From contig JAJZBP010000077.1 of assembly GCA_021798855.1 (NCBI GenBank), positions 1 through 8,730 on the forward strand: 8,730 bases of DNA, written 5' to 3'. The position numbers and the translations under genes were made by a program. The stretch is from Bacillota bacterium (GTDB taxonomy: Bacteria > Bacillota > Sulfobacillia > JAJZIM01 > JAJZBP01). Under the pieces are notes generated by a model. That model saw only the letters and a program-made list of their open reading frames with translations. It made no database searches and was not told the origin of the DNA. Positions 1 through 6,111 of the stretch are shown here, one piece after another; the stretch's first letter is position 1, and the number at the start of each line of letters is the position of its first letter.

Positions 1-99
1 GCAGGCGGCAGACCGTCCGAGGACCGTGCTCGTGGCGCAGGCGGCAGACCGTCCGAGGACCGTGCTCGTGGCGCAGGCGGCAGACCGTCCGAGGACCGT
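1..99. repeat. 36-bp direct tandem repeat (minisatellite), about 2.75 copies
   Basis: Three head-to-tail copies begin at 1, 37 and 73. The first two are identical 36-mers. The third matches for 27 bases (73-99) and then diverges. The array begins at the first base of the window, so more copies may lie to the left. Each unit contains GACCGT twice, 11 bases apart. The unit length is a multiple of three and I see no stop codon in any frame of the unit, so it could encode a 12-residue repeat, but no credible gene is visible. It lies downstream of spoVS. Positions 100-219 between the array and spoVS hold no gene or convincing terminator that I can see. Confidence 0.93.
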
Positions 100-219
100 C
101 GGTGGAGACAATGAGCATACCTCCGGCGTGATGCAGACCGCAACCGGAGCCCCGAGCGCCTTCGCCGGACGTCGACGCAAGTTGGGGCTGCCCCTTTTTC
201 GCCGAATCGCAATCAAACC

Positions 220-480
220 TCAGCGTGGTTCAACAATAAAGCGGATTGCCGTGCGTTCCTCCCCGTCAATGTCGATCTCCGCGAAGGCCGGTATCGCCAC
301 CAGGTCGATCCCATTGGGGGCAACGAACCCCCTGGCGATGGCTATGGCTTTAACCGCTTGGTTTACCGCCCCGGCGCCCACCGCCTGCACTTCAGCCGAC
401 CCCTTCTCGCGCAAAACCGCCGCCAAGGCTCCGGCAACCGATTTGGGCTTGGATTGAGCTGAAACTTTTAGCACTTCCAT
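220..480 (-). CDS. spoVS: Stage V sporulation protein S (SpoVS)
   Basis: Encodes 86 residues, the usual size for SpoVS, a small Alba-like protein that in Bacillus subtilis affects sporulation and cell division and is probably a nucleic-acid binder. The opening MEVLKVSAQSKPKSVAGAL, the central GAGAVNQAVKAIAIARGF and the end of the chain (AFAEIDIDGEERTAIRF) are typical of the family. The ATG at 480-478 follows an AGGAGG ribosome site (491-496 on the minus strand) ten bases upstream. It stands 181 bp after rnc with no clear terminator between, so it may be cotranscribed or use its own promoter (see 605-631). No strong terminator is visible after the TGA at 222-220. The gene is the best single sign of an endospore former. 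The molecular function is known only by family. Confidence 0.95.
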   Translation of the reverse strand: MEVLKVSAQSKPKSVAGALAAVLREKGSAEVQAVGAGAVNQAVKAIAIARGFVAPNGIDLVAIPAFAEIDIDGEERTAIRFIVEPR

Positions 481-604
481 TTGGCTTCGTCCTCCTCAAT
501 ATTACCCAATCGCTTGTTTTGCCTATTAAAGGTATGCCTTGGCGTGGTGCTTTTGCCATTTTTGTTTTGCGGCTGAACGCCGGCCCCGTCGCCCTCCCAA
601 AGGA

Positions 605-631
605 ATATTCTCTACTTACCGGAAAATCCCT
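605..631 (-). promoter_or_regulatory. Candidate sigma-H-type promoter for spoVS
   Basis: Read on the minus strand, AGGGATT (631-625) is followed, with 15 bases between AGGGAT and GAATAT, by AGAGAATATT (-10 core GAATAT at 610-605). This resembles the Bacillus sigma-H pattern (AGGA-A/T-A/T-T and GAAT), with one mismatch in the -35. B. subtilis spoVS is transcribed by sigma-H, so the placement makes sense. The 5' leader would be long, about 120 bases. The match comes from eye inspection of a short degenerate motif and is tentative. The rest of the 481-661 gap holds only the spoVS ribosome site, and no terminator for rnc was found. Confidence 0.3.
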
Positions 632-661
632 CCTGGCCCAATCCGGCCTCCGCCCCGGCGT

Positions 662-1309
662 TCACCGCCCCGCAATTTTGTTCAGGGCCTCACCCGCCGC
701 CCCCTGTTCAGCCTCTTTTTTACTTCTGCCCTTTCCCCGCCCCCAAAGTTCCCCGTTGATCCAAGCCGAAACCTCAAAGAGCTTGGCGTGGTCAGGCCCG
801 GACTGATCCTCCAGGCAATAGCGAACCTTGCTTCCCCGGCGTTGGACCTCCTCCTGCAACATGGTTTTATAATCGAGGCGACCCTGCCCCTGTTCCAAGG
901 CAGCCACACTCTTGGGCAGGAAACCCAGCATGAATTTTCGGGTTTTCTCCAACCCCTGATTTAAATAGATGGCAGCCAAAACCGCTTCAAAGGCATCGGC
1001 CAGAATCGAAGGGCGTGTTCTCCCCCCTGCGACTTCCTCGCCCTTGCCCAAACGCAATCGCTCACCCAATTTTAATTCATTGGCCCAGATCGCCAGATTC
1101 TCCTCGCAAATCAACATGGCCCGCCACCGACTGAGTTCACCCTCATCACTTTCGGGATGGCGCTCGTAAAGATACTCCCCCACCAGCAATCCCAACACGG
1201 CATCCCCCAAGAACTCCAATCGCTCATTGTATTCTTGTTGTCCCCGTTCGTTGGCCCAGGAGGAATGGGTCAACGCGATGTCCAATAGGGGATTTTCGGG
1301 TAGTTTCAC
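662..1309 (-). CDS. rnc: Ribonuclease III
   Basis: Endoribonuclease that cuts double-stranded RNA (rRNA precursors, some mRNAs). The signature NERLEFLGDAVL lies at residues 28-39. Predicted metal ligands by analogy with E. coli are E29, E32, D36, D105 and E108, all present. A double-stranded RNA-binding domain follows (about 145-213), ending in the typical GRSKKEAEQGAAGEAL. The start is GTG at 1309-1307, immediately after the fabF TAA (1312-1310). That TAA is in the same frame, so no upstream start is possible. Only a weak GGGG ribosome site precedes it, which suggests translation coupled to fabF termination. At 215 residues the protein is short. It lacks roughly 15-25 N-terminal residues that precede the F-x-x-x-x-LL-x-x-A-x-THxS segment in most homologues. 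Bacillota often place rnc after acpP/fabF. Confidence 0.95.
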   Translation of the reverse strand: MKLPENPLLDIALTHSSWANERGQQEYNERLEFLGDAVLGLLVGEYLYERHPESDEGELSRWRAMLICEENLAIWANELKLGERLRLGKGEEVAGGRTRPSILADAFEAVLAAIYLNQGLEKTRKFMLGFLPKSVAALEQGQGRLDYKTMLQEEVQRRGSKVRYCLEDQSGPDHAKLFEVSAWINGELWGRGKGRSKKEAEQGAAGEALNKIAGR

Positions 1310-2554
1310 TTATGAACCCCAGCGTTTGACAACCAGGGAAGCGTTGTGGCCGCCAAATCCGAAGGAGTTGGACATGGCCACCTTTACTTCGGCCGCCCTG
1401 GCTTTATTCGGCACATAGTCCAGGTCGCATTCCGGATCCGGATTATCGTAGTTGATGGTGGGGGGGATATGCCCGCGATTCATGGTCAGAACGGAAATGA
1501 TCATTTCCAGTGAACCGGCAGCCCCCAGCAAATGCCCGGTCATGGACTTGGTGGAACTGACCGCCATTTTGTAAGCATGCTCCATGAATACCCGCTTGAT
1601 GGCCGATGTTTCCCCAATGTCTCCGGGGGGGGTTGACGTCCCGTGAGCATTTATGTAATCCACCTCGGTTGGAGCAATTCCGGCGTCCTTCAGCGCGCGG
1701 GCCATGGAGCCGGCTGCTCCAGCGCCGTCCGGAGGCGGCGCGACGATGTGGTAGGCGTCTCCGGTCGTCCCGTACCCGATCAGTTCAGCGCTGATCCTGG
1801 CTCCCCTGCGTAACGCCGCGGTTGCATCCTCCAAAATCACCACCGCCGCTCCTTCACTCAAGACAAAGCCGTCCCTGTCCCGATCGAAAGGTCGGCTGGC
1901 CATTGCCGGTTCGTCATTACGCGTTGACATGGCCTTCATGGAGCAGAATCCGGCCAAAGCAAGGGGCACCACGGCCGCTTCGCTCCCCCCGGCAAGCATA
2001 ACATCGGCTTCATCATTTTGAATGACCCGGAAGGCCTCTCCTATGGCGTTGGCCGAGGAGGCGCAGGCGCTCACCGTGGTGAAGTTCGGACCGCGCAAGC
2101 CGTGAATAATGCTGACCTGGCCGGCGCCCATGTTCCCGATCAGCATGGGAATGAAGAACGGGCTGACGCGTCCCGGTCCCTTTTCCAAGAAGACCCGGTG
2201 CTGATCGCAAAGGGTGGAAATCCCCCCGATCCCCGTGCCCATGATCACTCCCACCCGTTCGCAATCCTGGGTGTTAAAATCAATTTGAGCGTCGGCAATG
2301 GCTAGGTTTGATGCGGCAACCGCCATTTGGGTGAAACGATCCATCCGCCGGGCATCCCTGCGGTCCATAAAATCAGCCGGCGAAAAATCCTTGATTTCGC
2401 CGCCGATTTGCGTCGGATAACCAACGGTGTCGAAATTGGTGATCCTCGTTATGCCCGACTTTCCCGCCAGCAGATTGGTCCAACATTCTTCAAGGTTGTT
2501 GCCAAGGGGGGTTATTACTCCCATACCCGTGATAACCACCCTTTTTTGCCCCAA
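1310..2554 (-). CDS. fabF: Beta-ketoacyl-ACP synthase II (FabF)
   Basis: Cytosolic condensing enzyme that elongates acyl-ACP by two carbons using malonyl-ACP. The 414-residue length is normal. The thiolase-fold active site is complete: C164 in VSACASSANA, H304 in NAHGTST, K336 in SSTKSMTGH and H341. The C-terminal SNSFGFGGHNASLV glycine loop is also present. The start is TTG at 2554-2552. An in-frame TGA lies four codons upstream, so nothing longer is possible, and an AGGGTGA ribosome-site match sits 9 bases before it. The nearby ATG at about 2575 is in another frame. The gene follows acpP by 61 bp, a gap containing a hairpin, and abuts rnc directly. It belongs to the FapR-controlled operon by position. 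Confidence 0.97.
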   Translation of the reverse strand: MGQKRVVITGMGVITPLGNNLEECWTNLLAGKSGITRITNFDTVGYPTQIGGEIKDFSPADFMDRRDARRMDRFTQMAVAASNLAIADAQIDFNTQDCERVGVIMGTGIGGISTLCDQHRVFLEKGPGRVSPFFIPMLIGNMGAGQVSIIHGLRGPNFTTVSACASSANAIGEAFRVIQNDEADVMLAGGSEAAVVPLALAGFCSMKAMSTRNDEPAMASRPFDRDRDGFVLSEGAAVVILEDATAALRRGARISAELIGYGTTGDAYHIVAPPPDGAGAAGSMARALKDAGIAPTEVDYINAHGTSTPPGDIGETSAIKRVFMEHAYKMAVSSTKSMTGHLLGAAGSLEMIISVLTMNRGHIPPTINYDNPDPECDLDYVPNKARAAEVKVAMSNSFGFGGHNASLVVKRWGS

Positions 2555-2587
2555 TACGCAAACTCACCCTTTGCCATTTTGATTTAA

Positions 2588-2609
2588 GAGGAAGTCGCAA
2601 GACTTCCTC
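2588..2609 (-). other. Perfect 9-bp hairpin between acpP and fabF
   Basis: GAGGAAGTC (2588-2596) and GACTTCCTC (2601-2609) form a perfect inverted repeat around four bases. On the transcribed strand the stem is followed by TTAAATC rather than a T run, so it is not a standard terminator. It lies about 6 bases after the acpP stop and before the fabF ribosome site, without covering that site. Plausible roles are 3'-end protection of a shorter acpP transcript, partial termination or RNA processing. These are inferences from position only. Confidence 0.6.
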
Positions 2610-2615
2610 CCAAAA

Positions 2616-2861
2616 TTAATTCTTGCTGTTCTCACGGATATAATCGATCACGTCTTGGACGGTGGCTATCTTTTCCGCATCCTCATCCGGTATATCCAGA
2701 TCGAGTTCTTCTTCGAAAGCCATGATCATTTCAACCACATCCAGGGAATCCGCCCCCAGGTCTTCAACAAACGAGGCTCCCGGCACAACGGCCGTCTCTT
2801 CGACCCCCAATTGATCCACGATTATTTTCTTGATTTTTTCCATAACCTGATCAACGCTCAC
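2616..2861 (-). CDS. acpP: Acyl carrier protein
   Basis: Small acidic carrier that holds growing acyl chains on a 4'-phosphopantetheine arm and delivers them to the Fab enzymes and PlsX. The attachment motif GADSLDVVEMIMAFEEEL is clear, with the modified serine at residue 39 of 81. Helix III/IV residues IPDEDAEKIATVQDVIDYI complete the domain. I choose the GTG at 2861-2859 as start (protein beginning MSVDQVMEK). The ribosome site GGAGGTGAT (2874-2866) overlaps the ATG two codons upstream at 2867-2865, leaving that ATG only 2 bases from GGAGG, whereas the GTG has 8. The longer reading frame running upstream to about 3215 is not ACP-like. The gene is separated from fabG by an unusual 460-bp gap and precedes fabF. 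Confidence 0.95.
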   Translation of the reverse strand: MSVDQVMEKIKKIIVDQLGVEETAVVPGASFVEDLGADSLDVVEMIMAFEEELDLDIPDEDAEKIATVQDVIDYIRENSKN

Positions 2862-2865
2862 CGGC

Positions 2866-2874
2866 ATCACCTCC
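2866..2874 (-). promoter_or_regulatory. Strong acpP ribosome binding site that decides the start
   Basis: GGAGGTGAT on the minus strand matches nine bases of the usual Bacillota anti-Shine-Dalgarno complement. The distance from GGAGG to GTG at 2861 is 8 bases. The distance to ATG at 2867 is only 2, and that ATG overlaps the site. The GTG start is therefore preferred. The strength fits a very highly expressed protein. Confidence 0.75.
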
Positions 2875-2898
2875 CTCCAGATCCATCTCTCTCCCCCC

Positions 2899-3250
2899 CA
2901 CCGGGACCGGCCGCCATCGGCCGCTCTGAGGTTCCGGTGAAAAAAGCGCAGCTTGCTAAGGAAGGTTTCGCCTCCGTACATGCGCCCGTCGCCCTTGGCG
3001 AGGGCAAGGAACGGACCTCCGGCGAAACCTTTGACGCCCAGTTCACCGCCGAGGGCGGCTCCCGTGCTACATGCGTTGTTGCCCACTGGTTGGAGGAGAC
3101 CGGAGGGCCGTTCTCTCCCTAACCGGGAGCCTCCTCCAACTTGCCATCGGCACGTTGGGCGGCCCCCTCCCGGGCGCGCTCCCCGTCCGCCGCACTCCGC
3201 GCGGCCCGCCGCCACAGGCGGTGTCCCCCTTTCAGGAGGAGGGATGGGGG
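2899..3250 (+). ncRNA. Highly structured non-coding region, possible plus-strand RNA (unidentified)
   Basis: The fabG-acpP gap (2862-3321) has no credible protein. Within it are: helix I, 2899-2908 with 2930-2939, stacked on hairpin 2909-2913/2918-2922; helix II, 11 perfect pairs 2962-2972 with 3021-3031, then 2973-2977 with 3011-3015, capped by 2991-2995/3001-3005; hairpin 3046-3050/3054-3058; helix III, 10 perfect pairs 3089-3098 with 3131-3140, enclosing 3115-3119/3125-3129; a bulged helix 3171-3179/3199-3208; and hairpin 3207-3213/3217-3223, which cannot fully coexist with that bulged helix. In helices I, II, III and the last hairpin, a non-Watson-Crick position is G-U if read on the plus strand but A-C on the minus strand. 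Hairpin 3046-3058 shows the reverse. This favours a plus-strand RNA, antisense to the operon. It may be a solitary mobile-element RNA, such as a HEARO/OMEGA-type RNA without its ORF, or a new RNA family. A minus-strand acpP leader is the alternative. Confidence 0.4.
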
Positions 3251-3321
3251 TTCCCTTGCCTCTGAACCTTTTTCACCAAATCCCAACTCTGTCGGTCTTC
3301 GAAGGCTTTATCACCAGAGCT

Positions 3322-4065
3322 TTAGGCGGTCATGCCTCCGTCAACCACCAGGGTTTGGCCCGTCACGTAGGCCGCCGCCGGTGAAGCCAGAAAAACGATC
3401 GCGCCGGCGACCTCTTCCGGAACGCCGAACCGTCCGAGGGGAATTTGGCGCATGAAACCCTCTTTTATCGCCGGAGACAGTTTCTCGGTCATGGCCGTGG
3501 CGATGAAACCAGGGGCAACCGCGTTCACCGTGATCCCCCGCGAGGCAACCTCCTTGGCCAAAGACCTGGTAAAGCCAATAATTCCGGCCTTGGCTGCCGA
3601 ATAGTTAACCTGGCCCGGGTTTCCCATTACCCCAGCCACGGAGGAAATATTGACGACCCTGCCCCAACGCCGCCGCAACATCCCCGGCAGAACGGCTTTG
3701 ACGCAATAATACAGGCCGTTTAGGTTAACTTCGATAACCTCACGCCAATCCGGCTCCTTCATCCGCAAAAAAAGGCCGTCTCGGTTTGTTCCGGCATTAT
3801 TTACCAAAATGTCCAAGGCACCGAGTCGCCGGTCAACTTCCCGAACCATGGTTTCCACCGCAGGTCCGTCCCTCAGGTCCGCCCCCACCGCCAGCGCCTT
3901 TCCTCCCATCTCCTCAATGGCCTTGACCACTTCGGAGGCTCTCTCCAAGCCCGCGTGATAATGGATGGCAACCCTGGCCCCGTGCTTGGCCAACTCAAGG
4001 GACGTCGCCCGACCAATGCCTCCGCTGCCACCGGTTACCAGGACCGTTCGATTTTCGAGTAACAT
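3322..4065 (-). CDS. fabG: 3-oxoacyl-ACP reductase (FabG)
   Basis: NADPH-dependent short-chain dehydrogenase that reduces 3-ketoacyl-ACP to 3-hydroxyacyl-ACP. The 247 residues match the family length. Rossmann motif TGGSGGIGRA is at 11-20, NNAG at 89-92, and the catalytic set N114, S142, Y155 and K159 (SSVAG ... YSAAKAG) is complete. The C-terminus ends VTGQTLVVDGGMTA as expected. The chosen ATG at 4065-4063 lies one base after the fabD TAA (4069-4067), with AGGAGG 9 bases upstream inside the end of fabD. A start nine codons earlier would overlap fabD and lose that spacing. In the cofactor loop, Gly replaces the arginine that E. coli has in TGASRGIG. The gene is tightly coupled to fabD, but the structured gap separates it from acpP. 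Confidence 0.96.
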   Translation of the reverse strand: MLLENRTVLVTGGSGGIGRATSLELAKHGARVAIHYHAGLERASEVVKAIEEMGGKALAVGADLRDGPAVETMVREVDRRLGALDILVNNAGTNRDGLFLRMKEPDWREVIEVNLNGLYYCVKAVLPGMLRRRWGRVVNISSVAGVMGNPGQVNYSAAKAGIIGFTRSLAKEVASRGITVNAVAPGFIATAMTEKLSPAIKEGFMRQIPLGRFGVPEEVAGAIVFLASPAAAYVTGQTLVVDGGMTA

Positions 4066-4066
4066 C

Positions 4067-5071
4067 TTAACAAACCTCCTGGTAAGATTCAAGGAGTTTG
4101 GTTAGGGATTCCATGTTCTCCACGTTCAACACGCCCACGCCGGAAGGATGGATTTTGCGCACCAAAGCGGACAGGGTTTTCCCAGGACCGACCTCAACGA
4201 AATTTCTGATCCCACCGTCACCCATCCGCCGGATAATGTCCTCCCAAAGCACCGGTTGGCAAACCTGCTTGATCAACTTCTCGCTGATGGCATCACCTCC
4301 GGATCCGGTCATCGGTCCGGCATCCACGTTGCTCAGCACCGTAAATTTCGGTTCCTGCCAAGCTATACCGGCCAATTCCTCCGCCAATCGTTCGGCGGCG
4401 GGTCGCATCAAACTGGTATGGAAAGGTCCGCTCACCGCCAACAACAGGACGCGTTTCGCCCCGGCGGCCCGAAATTTTTCAACCGATCCTTCCACCGCCG
4501 TTCGGTGCCCGGCCACCACCACCTGGCCCGGACAGTTGAAGTTCACCGCCTCCAGAACGTATTCCCCGGCGTTCTCACGGCAAATGGCCTTGACCTCCGC
4601 CGCCGGAAGCCCCAACACCGCCGCCATCGCCCCTTGCCCATCGGGAACGGCCGTCTCCATCAGTTCGCCCCGCCTGCGCACCAGACGCAACGCCGCTTCA
4701 AAGGAAAGAGCTTCGGCGGCCACCAGGGCAGTGTATTCCCCCAGGGACAGCCCGGCGGCCACATCGGGTTTCGGCAATCCCGCTTCCTCCATGGCTGCCA
4801 AAACCGCAACCGAGGTTGCCAGGATGGCCGGTTGGGTATTGGCGGTGGTGTTCAGATCCTCAAGCCTGCCGGAGAAACATAGCTCGGAAAGGTTGAACCC
4901 CAAAGCCGCATCCGCACGTTCAAAGACCATTCTGGCCGCCGCCGAATGTTCGCACAAATCGTTCCCCATCCCGACGTATTGGGCACCCTGACCGGGGAAA
5001 AGATAGGCGATCCCCCCGGATTCTCCGGTTTGGCTTTCCGCCTTGCCATGCTGTTGCAGTCCATTGTTCAT
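4067..5071 (-). CDS. fabD: Malonyl-CoA:ACP transacylase (FabD)
   Basis: Transfers malonate from malonyl-CoA to AcpP, giving the extender unit for FabH and FabF. The N-terminal FPGQGAQ (25-31) forms part of the oxyanion hole. The nucleophile is S109 in GLSLGEY. R134 in RRRGELM and H218 in GPFHTSLM complete the expected active site. The family more often reads GHSLGEY, so His to Leu next to the nucleophile is a variant. The ATG at 5071-5069 is chosen because GGAGGT (5081-5086) lies 9 bases upstream. The longer TTG frame from 5131 would overlap fabH and lacks such a site. Even so the protein of 334 residues has about 20 polar residues before the conserved core, where homologues have only 3-5. 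No later start codon is available. It is 47 bp after fabH and one base before fabG. Confidence 0.96.
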   Translation of the reverse strand: MNNGLQQHGKAESQTGESGGIAYLFPGQGAQYVGMGNDLCEHSAAARMVFERADAALGFNLSELCFSGRLEDLNTTANTQPAILATSVAVLAAMEEAGLPKPDVAAGLSLGEYTALVAAEALSFEAALRLVRRRGELMETAVPDGQGAMAAVLGLPAAEVKAICRENAGEYVLEAVNFNCPGQVVVAGHRTAVEGSVEKFRAAGAKRVLLLAVSGPFHTSLMRPAAERLAEELAGIAWQEPKFTVLSNVDAGPMTGSGGDAISEKLIKQVCQPVLWEDIIRRMGDGGIRNFVEVGPGKTLSALVRKIHPSGVGVLNVENMESLTKLLESYQEVC

Positions 5072-5118
5072 CCAGGGTCGACCTCCATAAGTCTGATCGG
5101 AAAAAGCCCGGAAAACTT

Positions 5119-6108
5119 CTACAAGGCCCAACGCAAGACGGCCGCCGCATAGGTCAACCCCGCGCCGAAAGCCGCCATCAGGATGTGGTCGCCCTTTGTC
5201 ACCCTGCCGGCTTCCCGGGCTTCCTGCAACGCCACGGGAATGGTGGCCGCGGATATGTTTCCATAACGATCAAGGTTGACCATCACTTTTTCCTTTGGCA
5301 GAGCATATCGCTTTGCCGCCGCCTCGATGATCCGGATGTTGGCCTGGTGGGGAACGAAAAGGTCAATGTCTTCTTTGGAGATCCCGGCTTGGACGATGGC
5401 CTCTTCCGCCGCTTCCTCGAAAACCCTGACCGCAAACTTAAAAACTTCCCGCCCGTTCATATGCAGGTAGTGCATGCCCTGTTCAACCGTCTCATGGCTC
5501 GCCGGCAAACGGGAGCCACCGGCGGGAAGAGACAGGTGGGTCGCTCCGCGCCCATCGGCTCCCAGGATCACCGACAGCAACCCGAAACCGGCTTCGACTC
5601 GCCCCACCACCGCCGCCCCCGCCCCGTCCCCAAAGAGCACGCAGGTGTTGCGATCCTGCCAGTCGGTGATCCTGGAAAGCAGACTCCCACCGACAACCAG
5701 GATTTTTTCGTGGGTGCCCGAACGCACGTATTGGGAAGCCACCGAAAGACCATAAATAAACCCTGAGCAGGCGGCCAGGAGATCAAAGCAAGCGGCCCGC
5801 CATGCTCCCAGCCCTCTCTGGATCAGGGAAGCGGTGTTGGGGAAAATCATGTCGGGCGTATCCGTGGCCACAATGATCATGTCCAATTCCGAAGGATCGA
5901 CTCCCGCATCGTGCAATGCCCGGTTGGCGGCGCGCAATCCCAGATCGGAGAAGGCTTCCTCCGGCGGAGCGATCCTCCTTTCCCTGATACCGGTTCTGGC
6001 CACAATCCACTCGTCGGTGGTGTCCACCATTCTTTCCAGTTCAGCGTTGGTCAGAACCCTTTCCGGCAAATAATAACCCAGCCCGGTTATCCCTGGGGTG
6101 TGTTGCAT
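5119..6108 (-). CDS. fabH: Beta-ketoacyl-ACP synthase III (FabH)
   Basis: Initiates chains by condensing an acyl-CoA primer with malonyl-ACP. Length 329 residues, normal for the family. The Cys-His-Asn triad is C114 (LLAACSGFIYGL), H254 (FVPHQANIRI) and N284 (RYGNISAATIP). The DTTDEWIVARTGIRERR block at 29-45 and the terminal FGAGLTYAAAVLRW are diagnostic. Primer preference (acetyl or branched) cannot be read from the sequence. The start is ATG at 6108-6106, three bases after the plsX TAA (6114-6112), with GGAG 8 bases upstream inside the end of plsX, so translation is probably coupled. In many Bacillota a fabK enoyl reductase gene follows fabH. Here fabD follows directly. Confidence 0.97.
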   Translation of the reverse strand: MQHTPGITGLGYYLPERVLTNAELERMVDTTDEWIVARTGIRERRIAPPEEAFSDLGLRAANRALHDAGVDPSELDMIIVATDTPDMIFPNTASLIQRGLGAWRAACFDLLAACSGFIYGLSVASQYVRSGTHEKILVVGGSLLSRITDWQDRNTCVLFGDGAGAAVVGRVEAGFGLLSVILGADGRGATHLSLPAGGSRLPASHETVEQGMHYLHMNGREVFKFAVRVFEEAAEEAIVQAGISKEDIDLFVPHQANIRIIEAAAKRYALPKEKVMVNLDRYGNISAATIPVALQEAREAGRVTKGDHILMAAFGAGLTYAAAVLRWAL

Positions 6109-6111
6109 CCA

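Noticed and set aside
1..99. CRISPR array (unit length 36)
   Set aside because: The 36-bp units are directly adjacent with no unique spacers, so this is a simple tandem repeat.
184..199. Plus-strand terminator (GGGGCTGCCCC then TTTTT)
   Set aside because: The stem is only 4 bp around 3 bases and no plus-strand gene leads into it. On the minus strand it is followed by no T run.
26..457. Plus-strand ORF of 143 residues starting in the tandem repeat
   Set aside because: It runs antisense through nearly all of spoVS, has no ribosome site and no recognisable domain. The periodic start is only the translated repeat.
515..600. Terminator after rnc (GGC-rich inverted repeat near 568-583)
   Set aside because: Only about 4 bp pair, and the transcribed strand is followed by A-rich rather than T-rich sequence.
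2862..3215. Long N-terminal extension of acpP (199-residue reading frame)
   Set aside because: The extension is glycine/arginine-rich with no similarity to any family I know, and the strong ribosome site at 2866-2874 marks the real start.
3244..3384. Small plus-strand ORF after AGGAGGAGGG
   Set aside because: The ribosome-site match is good, but the peptide is antisense to the end of fabG and shows no family features.
4066..4092. Longer fabG start nine codons upstream
   Set aside because: It would overlap fabD and lose the 9-base spacing of AGGAGG to the ATG at 4065. The shorter form has the exact family length.
4098..4991. Plus-strand ORF of 297 residues opposite fabD
   Set aside because: It is a shadow of a G+C-rich gene: rich in Ser, Ala, Pro and Thr, no motif, no ribosome site, while fabD in the other strand has a complete active site.
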